64,000 nucleotides of DNA from Hyalella azteca (Eukaryota > Arthropoda > Malacostraca > Amphipoda > Hyalellidae), in assembly GCF_000764305.2 (NCBI RefSeq), contig NW_025933058.1, positions 62,001-126,000 of the forward strand, written 5' to 3'. A program made the translations under genes and the position numbers. How positions within the stretch are numbered: position 1 is the stretch's first letter; every line of letters begins with the position of its first letter. Positions 45,501 through 60,500 of this stretch are shown one piece after another. The notes below the pieces were generated by a model, which did no database searches, was not told where the DNA came from, and worked only from the letters and a program-made list of their open reading frames with translations.

Positions 45501-48500
45501 AGGTATTTCTATAGCAGTTACCGGTGTATTGCTATAGCAGTAACCGGGTATTGCTATAGCAGTAACCGGGGTATTGCTCTAGCAGTAACCGGTGTATTGC
45601 TATAGCAGTAACCGGGGTATTGCTATAGCAGTAACCGAGACTATAGCAGTAACCGGGGTATTGCTATAGCAGTAACCGGGGTATTGCTATAGCAGTAACC
45701 GGGGTATTGGCATTCTTACTGCCAATGAAATCAGAGTGTGCAAAGTCAGATATAATGAACATTTTGGTACGGAATCTAAAACTCTAATTAGATAATGGGA
45801 CTTTTCGTGTGGACCAATTAGCATAAATGGGACTTATTCATTCGAAATCAGTGAAATCGATGAAACGTGGAGGCTAAGTGAAAGTAAAAATGAAAACGAT
45901 TGGAAACAAATCCGTTAAAAATTAGCTATCAAAATTTATCGTTGAACAACAGATTTGTAATTATGTTCAAAATGTGTCGAAAAAATTATATTGATTATAA
46001 ACATGAATATCAACGAATATAAATATTGCCTTTAATTAAATCTCATTAAGAGAAAGTTAGTTATTTATGAATGCTTTATGGCGGGATGAAGAGTGAGTGA
46101 CACGACGACAAAGCGCGGGACAGGCAACAATGACTACTAATCCAACTGAAAATAATTTACACGTGAATTTATATTATAATAATCTTATGATAATAAGTAC
46201 ACTTTGATGTTTTAAAGACACCTGGACAAAGACTGAACGCTGTTAAAATCGTTATTTGTATTCCAAGATCGAGATGACGCCATGCGAATTGCACTCTCAA
46301 CTCCAACTCAAACGGGTATGGTAATAAGCTCACTCACTTATTCATACCATAAGCAGCAAATTTACACGCAAAATTCGATCACAAATCCAATAAAAGATCT
46401 GAATTCCGTGATCCATAAAGTTCAGTAACGATCGCGTAGGGTTATGTATGTAGTATGCTGTAAAGCATACATCTATAGTACGGTAGTAGAGTATGTACGT
46501 AGTATGCTGTATAGCATACTTCTATAGTATACTAGTAAAGTATACAGCAGTGTAACTTGCGCAAATACATTTGATTCTCTGCATGGAGAAAGAGGCGCCA
46601 AAACCCTATCCTAACACACTCAATGAAGAAAATTTTTTGGAATACGTTGGTCTCCATTTTGTTAATTCCGTTAGGAAATTTACAATGAGATCGGCCACGG
46701 AAATTTGTTCAAGAAAATTTCTACGACCATGAAATTTTATAAGCAAATTCTAGAATGGAGGATATGGTTGACTTAAAATTAAACTGGTAACGAGGTAATA
46801 TTTTAAAACACGTTACACGACTTAGATGACATTTTCTTCAACGCAATTTCGCAGCTTTTATTTCAATCATGTCCAGTTGTCGAGATGAGAATATTATTTG
46901 AATAGATTTAATATCAGAGAACATCAAATACATAGGAAATAGGATAAAGTTCAATTTTACTACAGTAAATAAGCAAAACAAATTCATTTTTGACAAATTC
47001 TCACCTTTTAAATTCGCTGCAGGACGGCAAGAGACAAAAGAATAGCAAGAATTAAAAATCCCGAGGCTTAAAGAGGGGTTATAAGGTGATAAGCGAGGGT
47101 AATGAATATAAAAAAGAAATAATAGAGATTATTAGAGAGAGAGGGTGATAATTTGAGTGATGAAGAGGTCGAAGAGATAATAAAGGTTATTAGATGGAGA
47201 AGGGTGATAAGTGTGAGTGATGAAGGAGCACGAATAGAAACGAGGGGTTATTATTAAAGGGAGAGAAATGATAAGTCGAGGTGATAAAAAGACCCGAAGG
47301 GTTGAGAGGCGGTAATTAACTTATTACAGTAATATAAAATTATATATGACAAAAGATGTATTTACAAAGCCTGTTGTGATTAATGTGGGGTTCAAATGCA
47401 GTAAGTAATTAGGGGAGGAAGTGGGGAAACTTGTGCAGACAAAATTGTAACGTAAGAGATGTGGGGAGGGACGTAAATAATTATAGTAATGAATGATTTA
47501 AATTAAAGAACGAGAAAATAAATAAATAATTGCGTAATTTGAAGACACAGCGAAGGAGAGGTTAGCATAAAATAAAAAGAGGCTTAGAAGGTTTTGGAGG
47601 CAACAATTTTAAATATTACATATATAACAAAATAGTTAAATATAGTTAAACAAGGTTAAATATAGTTAAATATCTAGTGTAATATCACCATCCATCTAGT
47701 TGATTGGTCTCATATAATTAATCAATAATCTTAAACAACGTATTTTTAGTGCAGTATAAACTGAAAACGTATCAAAACTTCATGGAGACCTCATTTCAAT
47801 TCATTTTAAATTCACAAATTTTCATGATTCATACGTTAATTCCAATGAATATTAATGACATAAGCTCATAAATTGATCACGTTTTTGTTGTATTGATAAC
47901 TCAATTGGAAAATGTTCATTTAGAATATCTTATTTATGTGGCAATCCTTTATTACAACTACATCATTCAGGTATAATTTATCTCATAAAATTTGACGACT
48001 TATTTCGAAAATTTCACACAACAGTTACAGTTATTTCCCAAACTCGCAATATTATTATTTTATGTTTTTTAATGGAAAGTGTTGAACGCTATTTGTGGGC
48101 GACATCATTATATTTTTTGCCAAATACTGCCACAGATTTCACAGATCATTCGAAATAAAAATCAGAAAATTTAATAAGTTCAAAAATTAAATAAAAAGTA
48201 CAAATTATGTTCCATATCAATTATCATGTCATCAATACGAGCGAGAAAGAGAATAGAAATATGGAAATAGATCGCATTTGAACACTGCAAACTTTAAACC
48301 ATTTTTTACATCACTAAGGTGATTTCTGCAGCACAATATATTGATAATAAAGAAAGAAGAACAATGCATCTCATTTGCAGGTGGAGTTATTCAAACACGT
48401 GGCTCACCTTTTCAAACTCCTGCAGGCATGAAAAAGAAATTAAACGATTTAATTATACAGAATAGAAATTAATGCATTTCATTATGTGGCTTCAGCCACT

Positions 48501-51500
48501 CAATGAGGTGCGGATAAAATATTTCATCAAATGCATGTTAATAAACGATAAATAAATATAATCTTCAATTAAAGTTATCTCCAAAATAATATGAATTTTA
48601 GAGCGTTCAAATTACACTGATTCTCATTCAAAGATATAAAAAGTTTCAGGTTGCGGTTGCTTGACTTCTTTAGTTAACAGATTACTCTTTCATTTTTTTT
48701 AATAATCTAGAATATGAATGAATGCAAAAAATCTATTGATGAAACTTAAATGCTGAATGTAATTTGTTATATTCTAGAAAACTCATCAAACGAGACTGAT
48801 TCTCATCGAGAATCAAAAGCAAAGCGGAATCGAGAAGATTCTTGTTATAGAGAGCAGGCAGCGCAGTAGCTGTAACGGCCGCCTCCGTGTTACTAGCGTA
48901 GCCGTTAACCGTGTCATCATCGCTGTCGTAACACGGGCCGTAAATTCCGGCCAATAATAACGTCGTTATTTCTCCATAGCCGGGGGCATGACTTGCTATC
49001 AATTGCGCATATAATCGTAACAAAATCAATATCCCTGGGAGTAGGTACTTCGGAGAAGACAATATTCAAAGAACGTCATGCGCGACGAAATGACTTACCA
49101 TATATGAAATAAAATGAAAGTCTTATGTCAAAGAACGTTATGCGTGACGAAATGACTTACCATATATGAAGTAAAATGAAAGTCTTACGTCAAAGAACGT
49201 CATGCGCGACGAAATGACTTACCATATATGAAAATGCGTGACGAAATGACTTACCATATATGAATTAAAATGAAAGTCTTATGTCAAAGAACGTTATGCG
49301 TGACGAAATGACTTACCATATATCAAGTAAAATGAAAGTCTTACGTCAAAAAACGTTATGCGTGACGAAATGACTTACCATATATGAAGTAAAATGAAAG
49401 TCTTACGTCAAAAAACGTTATGCATGACGAAATGACTTATATGAAGTAACATGAAAATCTTACTAACGTGATAATGAAAATTATATACAGATTTGTGATA
49501 GATGCCTCTGAGTAGGAAAAGAATGACCGCTAATTAGGCCTGAACAACGTAAACCCATAGCTGGCATATGTTGATGTTAGCTTGACTGTCTTAATAGCGA
49601 TCATCAGTACTCAGAATTACGTGATAAGGAAGAGTATTTTTAATGTATCGTTAATTCTTATATTGAGATTAAATTCCATAACTAAAAAAGATTTAGCGGT
49701 AAAATGGTTGAAAACTGCATGATAAGAGTTCATGGTTGTTCGAGATTCTTTTCACTTCATGAGTTGACGCTGAATATTAATTAGACGGTCCAAAATTATT
49801 TTGAGACTATCGAGACACCCTCGTATCGAGACACCCTCATATCGAGACACCCTCGTATCGAGACACACTCATATCGAGACACCCTCATATCGAGACACAT
49901 TTCGAGACACGCTCATATCGAGACACTCATATCAAGACACCCTCGTATCGAGACACCCTCGTATCGAGACACCCTCATATCGAGACACATCGAGACACAC
50001 ATATCGAGACACACACATATCGAGACACACATTTCGAGACACACTCATATCGAGACACAGATATCGAGACACAGATATCGAGACACACATATTGAGAAAC
50101 ACATATCGAGACACACACATATCGAGACACACCTTTCGAGACACACATTTCGAGACACACATTTCGAGACACACTCATATCGAGACACAGATATCGAGAC
50201 ACAGATATCGAGACACATATCGAGACACACATTTCGAGACACACATTCGGAGACACACATTTCGAGACACACATTTCGAGACACACCCATGCTTGCATGT
50301 TGTTCTGGTCATATCGAGACACCCTCATATCGAGACACATTTCGAGACACCCTCATATCGAGACACATATCGAGACACACCCATGCTTGTTGTTCTGGTA
50401 CTGAGGTCTCTTCATGATGAGCAGCCGCGGCAATATGTGGATGAAGACACGACGCACCCACGGCGCCATCTTGTGCGTCTGCGGCGAACGGAAGTGAACG
50501 TTCAGCACCAGCACCGTGACTGAAATGCTGAAATGAAATAAAGATAATTATGAACTTGAAGCATCAGCACCGTCACTGAAATGCTGAAATGAAATAAAGA
50601 TAATTATGTACTTGAAACATCAGCACCGTGACTGAAATGCTGAAATGAAATAAAGATAATTATGAACTTGAAGCATCAGCACCGTCACTGAAATGCTGGA
50701 ATGAAATAAAGAGCCAATTACGAACGTGAAACATAAGCACTGTCACCGTCCGGCCGAAATGCGGAAATGAAATAAAGATAATTATGTACTTGAAGCATTA
50801 GTACTGTCACCGAAATGCTGAAATCAAGTGAAGAATTCATTACGAACCTTAAACATCAGCACTGTCACCTAAGTCTCCAGCTTAACCAACTCATGGCCCA
50901 ACGTACTCACGTTGTCCTAACTCTCTGCCATAAACAAACCAGAGCTGACCAATCCTAACATCATTAGCTGCGGGAAAAGATTAGGTGTGAGCAGGAGAAA
51001 CCAGTCGTTGCTGGCCTAAAGGCAGCGAGTCAGGACAGCGTGAGTACGTTCAGAAGAGGCTAGGTCGGACTAGATGAGGTCGGATGCAGAATGAGCGAGC
51101 TTCTAAGCGAGCATGCCATCAAAGTAATAGCTTCAAGTTGTAATGGTAGGATGAGTTTGCTAGCGCTTCAGCTATCAAGCTATTTTGCATCGGAAGTCAA
51201 GAATTAACTTCGTCTCCGAGGCAGGTGTCAATTATTGAAAATTGTTAAAATTAATCATCACCCACGATGGATGGAAGGTCTCAAATGTGCAGCCCGCTGA
51301 AGCTGGCTTGAAGGAAGCAGCGTTAGCATCTCAAAGAGACGAAGTGACAAGGAGGGACAGGTGAAAAGCAACAGAAACTAAGACCCTCGAACAAGAGGTC
51401 GCTTACATGGGACGTCGGCCGCCCGCACGAGAGAAACAGATAAGAGAAATGTAAGGAATCCTACCTACATAATAACATAATACAAGGAATCCTACCTACA

Positions 51501-54500
51501 TAATAACTTAATGCAAGGAATCCTACCTACATAACAACTCAATCCCACAACTAAGAGCTAAACCAAAGTCCTATAGGACTTCTGACGAGCACAGACACAC
51601 GTCAGAAGTCCCCTCTGAGGAGTCATAGCTTTAAGCAGTACATCACCACTCTGGTGCTCCCGTGTAGTCTGCGGCTTCTAGCTCTGGGGCTGAGTAGTTA
51701 GTTATTCAATGCTGAGGCTGAACGTTGGCTGCAGGACTTATCCAAGAGTTAAATTTGTGGCCTAGGGATGCGCCCGCAGCAGCTTTCGATCAAAGTTTCA
51801 CGCAGCTCAAGTGCAGCCATACCGTTAGCAAGTGTCATACCTTAGATTGCCTATTTTTAGTAAAAAGTTAAATGTAACCTCGCATCTGAATTGGTTCGGA
51901 TTTATAATTTAGCCCTTCAAATATATATTTGCGGTAACTACTACTGGTCTAATAATCGATATTAATGATGAAGAACACTAATGTCGTAAACGCAGCACAA
52001 TGGCCGACGCCTCACCTAATGGACACCACGACACTAATGACGCTAACGCAGTATAATGGGAACACTGAGGTCATTAAAAATGGTCAAAGCCTAATCTTAT
52101 GGAGACCAGAACACTAAAATCATTAATATTGTAGAACGCCTCACCTAACGGACATTATAAGATCATTAATATCGGTGGACGCCTCACCTAATGGAGACTA
52201 GGACACTAGGCTCATTAATATTGCAGGACGCCTCACCTAATGGAGGCGAGGACACTAGGCTCATTAACATTAAAGGACGCCTCACCTGATGGAGACTAAG
52301 ACCATTAACATTGTAGCTAGGACGCCTCACCTAATGGACACTAAGACCATTAACATTGTAGAACCTAATGGACACTAAGACCATTAATAATGTAGGACGC
52401 CTCACCTAATGGACACTAAGACCATTAATAATGTAGGACGCCTCACCTAATGGACACGAGGATCATGGCGAATATGAGGTATTTGCCCAGCAGCGGGATG
52501 ACCAGGGACGTGGGGGGGATGATCTCCACGACGAGCAGGAAGAACACGTGCAGGGAGATCAGGATGGAGATGGAGAGCGTCACCTGCACGAGACGTGATT
52601 ATAGCGATTATATTATATAATATAGCAGGTTATATAACATGAAGGTGATTAATGATTCGATGAACGATACAGCAGGTAATATGACATGAACGTGATTATT
52701 GATTTCGATGAACGAATGAATGAAACAGCAGGTAATATGACATGAACGTGATTAATTATTTCGATGAAGGAATGAACGGAACAGCAGATAATATAACATG
52801 AACGTGATTAATGATTTAGAAGAACGAATTTTATGATGATTATGTTCGTAACGATAATGATTTTGCAGTTGCTAACACTTAATGAGGGCGAACTTCTCTT
52901 TATGCTCAATGAGGATGGTCTTCTCATTGCACTTAATGAGAAGAATATCATCTTTTCACTTAACGAGGATGATATTCTCGTTACATGTAATAATGTTGAT
53001 CTTCTCGTTACATATAATAATGTTGATCTTCTTCTTAAAGTTAATGAGATTGAACGTCTTCCTAATTAAAAGAGCTCTGGGACCGAGTTTACGCTGCAAA
53101 AACTCACTCCTGAAAAGTTCCGGCACAATTAATCATAGAGCGAGCAAATGTTGCCGACAGATTCGTTTTCTAAGGAAACTGGAATTTCAATCACTTTAAG
53201 AAGTTACCACGCGCCACCTTGCTGAAGACGCGACGTTAGTGTATAAATATTTGCTTTAGTGGAACTTAACTTTGTTCGAAGTGCAGAAGAAACTTTTAAA
53301 AGAGAGCTGAATAATATTAAAGTTCTAAGAGGATTTCGACCTATTAAGGCTATTATATGTATGCACAATATGCATGAAAATATACCCACGTGAAAAAAAA
53401 ATTCTAAGCCTCCGAAGGTATTCTTGATATTGCACATAAAAATGCAATTCAAATATTGCACGCTTATCTATTCAATTTAAATCACATGTTTGTCAGTACC
53501 TTACAAAAAATTGAACGCGTTTAACATACATTAGCGTTATAGCTCAATTATGCTTTGTGTTACGGTTCTATACGCTTCATTTTTATTATTATTATTGAGC
53601 AATTTGAATTTAAACTAGAGCCTCTATGGAAATGCAGGATGCTTATCGGAATTGATAATAATTATTACAATACAATAAGCGGTTGATTTTAATTTTCAAA
53701 AGCCTCGATAGCCATGCCCCAGGTGATGGTCATACACATCGGGAATTATCAGCCGAATTATCGGCGGCAGACAGAAAGGCACGACATGGCGGCCAAGCTG
53801 CGACCAATATTTCTTTCAGGGAAACTCACGACCACAGATTAAAATTGACGTGTTTACGGGGAAGCTTTAGTCAGCGCTCCATCCTCTACCCTTTCCTTAC
53901 CCGAAAACACTTTGATTCTCTATCTCTTCGTTCGCACTTTCCTTTGCCTCATTCCTCGCTCCTTCTCTCGTCTCATTCAGCGTCCTTTTCCTCGTCCCTA
54001 TCCTTTGTCCATACCTCTTTCCTCATATGCCTTCCCTCTGCTAGACCCAGAGGAATCCACTCTATCTCTTCGTTCGCACTTTCCTTTGTCTCATTCCTCG
54101 CTCCTTCTCTCGTTTAATTCAGCGTCCTCTTCCTCGTCCCTATCCTTTGTCCATACCTCTTTCCTCATATGCCTTCCCTCTGCTAGACCCAGAGGAATCC
54201 ACTCTATCTCTTCGTTCACTTTTGCCTTTGTCTCATTCCTCGCTCCTTCTCTCGTTTCATTCTTCGTCCCTATCCTTTGTCCCATACCCATTTCCTCATA
54301 TTCCTTCCCTCTGCTAGACCCAGAGGAATCCCATTCAACTTTGGTGCGAGCAAAGCTGATCAAAGGCCCAAGGCCAGCAAATTTGAAGAGTTTTTCACGC
54401 GGCTTCTGTCACCTCAAGGGATTAAATTCCATGTCATCTATAGATCGGTTCTCTTCAGCAAAATTTAAATAGCCATTCATATGGAAAACTAGGTTGAAAA

Positions 54501-57500
54501 TTAGGTTACGACAGACTACGGAGAAGTATGATAGCATAGCCTACCATGGCGCAGTTAACTATTTATAACAAAGTTTGGAGAAGCTGACGTAAACTTCGAT
54601 CGTATTAGAATTTTTTCTATTGATTAAAATAAATTACCTACGTGAGGTGGATTCGTTTTTCGAATGCAAGGAAAGTCTGCTCTTTTTGTAATATGTTTTA
54701 ATTTACACTTCAAAAGGGCTGAGCACTGTTTAAATATGGATGTACATTGTATACATATTACATATGGTTAAGTGATGGATGTACATTATTAAGTGCTTGT
54801 TCGTTTTGCATTACGATGAATGCCGCCATTAAAAAAAAGTTCTAACTATTCAATTATCATTTACGAAAAAAAAGTTGATTTTGAGATACAAATATTATTC
54901 GGAAAATTTGTCTCTACAAAAGTTAGACATGCACTTAGTCGTTCTTAACTATTGAACCAAACGGGAATTTTATTTAAAATGGACGAAATAAAGTCAATTC
55001 TGTCGAATATAAGAAAATGCGTAAATAATTTATCAGTCTCAGGCGACTGACAAATTCCATAATAAATAGGAATAATAATGGGTAATTTTTTTGCGAAACA
55101 CAGGTGCAGGCAATGGTGGCGGGCAGGCGGTGAAGTTCATCCGCAAAACCACAAATTTATTGTTATCCCAGTGAAATATGAGGCAGGCACTGAACTGGAA
55201 TTTCCTGCAGCAGCAACGATTTGACGGTGGAGAACTAGCGACGTAATAGGATACAGAGACTAAAAATTAATATAGACAATAGGATACAGAGACTGAACAA
55301 TAGGATACAGAGACAATAGGATACAGAGACTGAACAATAGGATACAGAGACAATAGGATACAGAGACTAAAAATTTCGGAAAGTGTACAATATGAATGTG
55401 TCGTGAGACTGTAATTACTTATACATACATCTGGATATATTTGTTTACGTTTGGGTATTACACGATACCTATTGTGTTGACGATATTTTTCGGACTTGAA
55501 AATTTATTCATAGTGAGAGAACAAATATATTTGTATTTGTAATTATTGATATTCTTATATTAAAGCAAAAATAAAATTATTTCGAGTGCAAGAGTAAAAA
55601 TTAATTGCAAAAAAGATCTCGAGACTAATTTCTATTGTAGTGTTTACGCAGATATAGAGTTTGGGATCTTTTTCTTTTGCTTGAGATCATTTCATGCAAT
55701 GGTCTGTAAAATAAATGCTTTGAAAACATGTGATCCTTGAAGTCAGTAAGCAACCTCGATGACTAAAAGACGACCATCTAGGCAAGTTTATTTTCCACGA
55801 CTAGTCTGAAGGCATCCCGGACTAGTTAATCTCGCCAGCCTAATACTGAGATTACCAGGGCGCCTCAGCCAACCATTATGTGACATGTGAAGATGGTGGC
55901 ATTATTTTGATCATATCATATAATTGGTCGTATAATTAATTATATATAATTAACATAACCGGAAAATAAACATGTTTTGAGAAACCAGCAGCCCCTAAAG
56001 CCGAAAACAGGAATATTTCTAAACGAATTAAACTTGATTGGGAATTTAAATAACAAAAAATATAACTCAGTACTCACTGCAGTGAGTGACAGAGAGCGCA
56101 TTTTCTCGTCGACGAAAACATGAAGTCACGGACGGACAGACAGACGGACGAACAGACGGACGGACAGACGGACGGACGGACAGACGGACGGACGGACAGA
56201 CGAACGGACAGACGGAATAGTGCATTTTTTCATAAATGAGAAAATGCGCTAAAAACACAATTAAAAAATTCTATCTTCCATTTTCTACTGTACGCATCAA
56301 AATATTTTAGAAATATCTCATATCATGCCTTATAGCAATAACACTTTTCTTTATAGCCGTCCTTCCACTTAAAATGCAGGGCATTTATTTCCTAGACTGG
56401 TAAAATTGTCGATTCAATGGAACAGGCAAGAATATAATTCAGGAAATGAAACGTAAATATATCAATATAAAAAGAGTATCGATGAATTTTAGATGAACTG
56501 CGATACGAGGGGCTTTTATGTTTTATTTTGAGCAAATATGAGAGCCAGACTCATTTCTTTGTAGAATATAATAAATGAACAGTTATTCGGAAAAATATAT
56601 CTTTGATCAACATTTAATTGCTTGAGTGAGAATTAAAGTTAAATGCTCAATAAACATGTAATACATATTTCTCCTTCCTTTTTATTTGTCACAACACCTG
56701 AGCGGCATCGAGAAAACGCGTAGGGTAAAAAAGAAATTAGAATATTTCGATGATTTTCAGTACGATGAATTTTGATGGTTACGATGATTTTTTCAGTAGA
56801 GGATTACGATGCTTTTCAGTGCGATGATTTTCAGTACGATGATTTTTGAAGACTACGATGATTTTCATTACGATGATTTTTGATGCTTACGATGATTTTT
56901 CAGCAGATGATTACGATGATTTTCAGTACGATGATTTTTGATGATTACGATGTTTTTTTTCAGCAGAAGATTACGATGAGTTTCAGTACGATGATTTTTG
57001 ATGATTACGATGATTTTTTCATCAGAAGATTACGATGAGTTTCAGTACGATGATTTTTGATGATTACGATGATTTTTTCAGCAGAAGATTACGATGAGTT
57101 TCAGTACGACGATTTTTGATGATTAAGATTTTTTCAGTTGAGGATTACAATGATTTTCAGTACGATGATTTTTGATGATTACGATGATTTTTTCAGTAGA
57201 GGATTACAATGATTTTCAGTACGATGATGTTTGATGATTACGGTGATTTTTTTCAATAGAAAATTACAATGATTTTCAGTACGATGATTTTTGATGATTA
57301 CGATGATTTTTTCAGTAAAAAATTACAATGAGTTTCAGTACGATGATTTTTGATGATTACGATGATTTTTCAGTTGAGGAGGCCAATAATTTTCAGTACG
57401 ATGATTTCGATGATTTTTTTTCAGTAGAGGATTACAATGATTTTCAGTACGATGATTTTTGACGATTACTATGATTTTTTCAGTAGAGGATTACAATAAG

Positions 57501-60500
57501 TTTCAGTACCATGATTTTTTCAGTACAAGATTACGATGATTTTTTCCCTCCAATTTCAGGAATAAAACCATGACTAATGAATTTCCGGAAATAAATAAAT
57601 GATCAGGCTCCGTGTCATTAATATTAAATTAAAGCGTCACTGTTGCATGGGAGTTGCTGAGCGTCCGCGCCTGTTTGTCGGGAAAATTTTGTCCACATCG
57701 CCTCGGTTAATCCTATAATGAGATCATCATGTAGTGATTATAGATACACGGGAGATGAGTATTTTAATAAATTTAAGTTTAATGTTAGCAGAAATGCAAT
57801 CAAGGAATGAAATAATGCTAGACTGGAAATATTACTACTAATTTCGTCAACATATTTTCAAAATTGATGGTCAGGAAATCAAGTTGATTGAAAAATTATA
57901 CAAGCGATCAAAATAGGGCTTCTAACGAAAATATCTCGAATGGGTGAGAAAATTCTACCTTCATTGTTAATTTTGTTCATTATTACTTTCTGTTGGTTAG
58001 TTTCATCATTTGTTTATGTTGTATTCAGAGTTTGTCGTATTCAGTTTCGTTTCGTAGTTTAAGTAGGTGGCAGTTTCAGCTAGGATTCTGTCTTTCATTA
58101 ACTAGCATTCATACGATTCATTTTACCAATCTTCAACGCCAAACTTCATTCAGTCAACGTACTTTTGCTTAATCAGTAAATAGAACCTCAATTATTCACT
58201 TCTGGGCCATTTATTCATCGACTTCAGCCAGCACAGCAGCAGGAGCCCTTTAAGTTCTAAATATCTTCCCGTTTGCTTTTTCACAATATTTTTGTTTGCG
58301 TGAACGTTATTTTTTCATAAATCAATTTTCGCCTTTATCCATTTTTTCAATGGTACTTTAACATTTACTTGATTAATTTAATCAAATAGTCAAACCATTT
58401 ATTTTTAAATGCATTGTAAAGCCGTCAGCCAGTATTTGCCGTGGAGCCAGTTTTCATAGCTATAAGACCAACGCTCTTAGAATCTTTCTCTAATTTGTAA
58501 ACGTCAAATCTCTAACTATCCTATTCTAACTTCCCGTCTAGACTCTAGTCGAGTATATACCATCCTCTATGATTTCACCTAAGTTGCCTGTTAACCACCT
58601 TCCATCAAACTTCCAGCACTACTACAGTATACGCACCAAAATCTTAGGTTTAACAATTTTGTTATTAATTCTTGTTTCATCAATCGATTCATAATTTTGA
58701 GTAGGTTATTACATATAGGTAGTCTCCGTTCAAATTAGAAAGTAGTCAATTTTTTTATTTCTCTATCGGAGAATCCAGTGTGAATGGCTTAAGACTTTAT
58801 TATCATTCGGACCAGTTTTCTTTGCGAACATAGTCTCGCATACTTCGTCTCAACGAATCCATCGCAATCCACACATTCACACATGTATTTAAAATTTTGG
58901 ATGCCTGTCACAATTTACTTTAGCGAACGGCCCTAAGCAAAATGTTTCATTTCATCCATTCAAATAAATTTCAATAAATCTGAATTGAGCACATATTTGA
59001 CTTTATTTTGTCCGAACTTGTGAAACATTCGTAATTCCTCACATATTTTCTAATTGAAACGGCAATTTACTCTTCTCCGGTTGTTCAATTTATTATCAAA
59101 CTTCAAAAATCCCGGCCAACAAGTTTGCGAAGAAATTAATTAGCTTCCTGCGATATGCGATGCTTTACAAAAGCCTCATGCAATCCCGAATCTCATGCAA
59201 ACATAACTCAACGCGAGAAGTGAAAATATACAGTTTTAAAATGATTTGCAGTATCAAATGTGATGTCGAGCTTGTCAATGACCACAATGATTTATGACCG
59301 CAATACCAGATTTATATTTATGTAACTATTTCCATTTCTGTGAGAAATTCAGATATATATAAAAAATTCGCAAGTATTCATCGAGCGCTTGGTCATTCTC
59401 CGAGCAATGCAATCAAATCACTTAACTTTCCAGCTAAATGAAACCATTGACTTAGCATTTTACTGAGCATTTGTGATTGTAGAGAAGCACCGCGGCGTAG
59501 CGGAGACTCGAGATTGATTAAGTGAGATATTTGCGAGAGAAAATAGAGCAATCAACAACCGAAGGGTCAGAGGAACTGCCGCTGAATCAACGAAGTCATC
59601 GCCTTCTCCGGCTTCAGAGCGTCGATATCGCAATAAAACGAAAATTGAAATCATCAAGACTGTAAGCGAAACACATTCGCAAGTCTCAAAGCAAAACGTG
59701 TTCGTGAGTCTTGAAGCGAAACGCATTCGCAAGGTTCAAAGCAAAACGCATTCGTGACTCTTGAAGCGCAACACATTCGTGCGTCTTGAAGCGCAACACG
59801 TTCGTGCTTCTTGGAGCGCAACGCATTCGTGAGTCTAGAAGCGTTGAAGCGCAATGCATTCGTGAGTCTAGAAGAGTTGAAGCGCAACGCATTCGTGAGT
59901 CTCGAAGCGCAACACATTCGTGCGTCTTGAAGCGCAACACGTTCGTGCTTCTTGGAGCGCAACGCATTCGTGAGTCTTGAAGCGCAACACATTCGTGCGT
60001 CTTGAAGCGCAACACGTTCGTGCTTCTTGGAGCGCAACGCATTCGTGAGTCTTGAAGCGCAATACATTCGTGCGTCTTTGAGCGCAACGTATTCGTGCGT
60101 CTCAACTCTAAACTGAAAAAATCCTAAGTAATGTTCATAGACAAATTTAAAAAAACTAATTCAACTGCATGCATACGGGATTAAAGTAAAAGAACCGTAC
60201 TGAAAATTTTTTTGGTTTAATAAAATTACTTGAATTTTTTACTACAGAAAGACCATGCATCGAATCGAATGTGGTAATATTCTTACAAATTACTCAAAAG
60301 TATTTCCGGATCAATTCCAAACAAAATACATGCAAATATCATTAAAATAATTTTTTCCGATTCTCCGAATGAACTCCTAAATAATGGAATGTGGACTGCA
60401 ACTTGAACAGAAACAAAGAGGGAAAGGGTCTTCATTTTTTTCGAAAATCAACCGTCGAAGATTTTAAGGCTCCACGCATTGAATTTCCGATTTTATTGAG

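Larger units (their letters stand above)
44487..50380. other. Receptor intron between loop exons
   Basis: About 5.9 kb of AT-rich intron with several tandem arrays. The only coding-like patch is at 48733–49062 on the minus strand (see findings). No other gene was recognised. Confidence 0.6.

Noticed and set aside
49062..49460. CRISPR-like regular array
   Set aside because: The whole unit repeats, there are no unique spacers, and the DNA is eukaryotic.
49801..50523. 240-codon plus-strand frame of RDT repeats
   Set aside because: It is the CGAGACAC satellite read through into the antisense of a receptor exon; the minus-strand cysteine-rich frames are the same array.
53683..54472. 144- and 186-codon plus-strand Ser-rich frames
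   Set aside because: They run over a 142-bp tandem repeat and are open in two overlapping frames, as expected from composition.
59654..60105. Long minus-strand frames (139 and 137 codons)
   Set aside because: They are tandem 24-bp units open in several frames at once, with no splice or family support.
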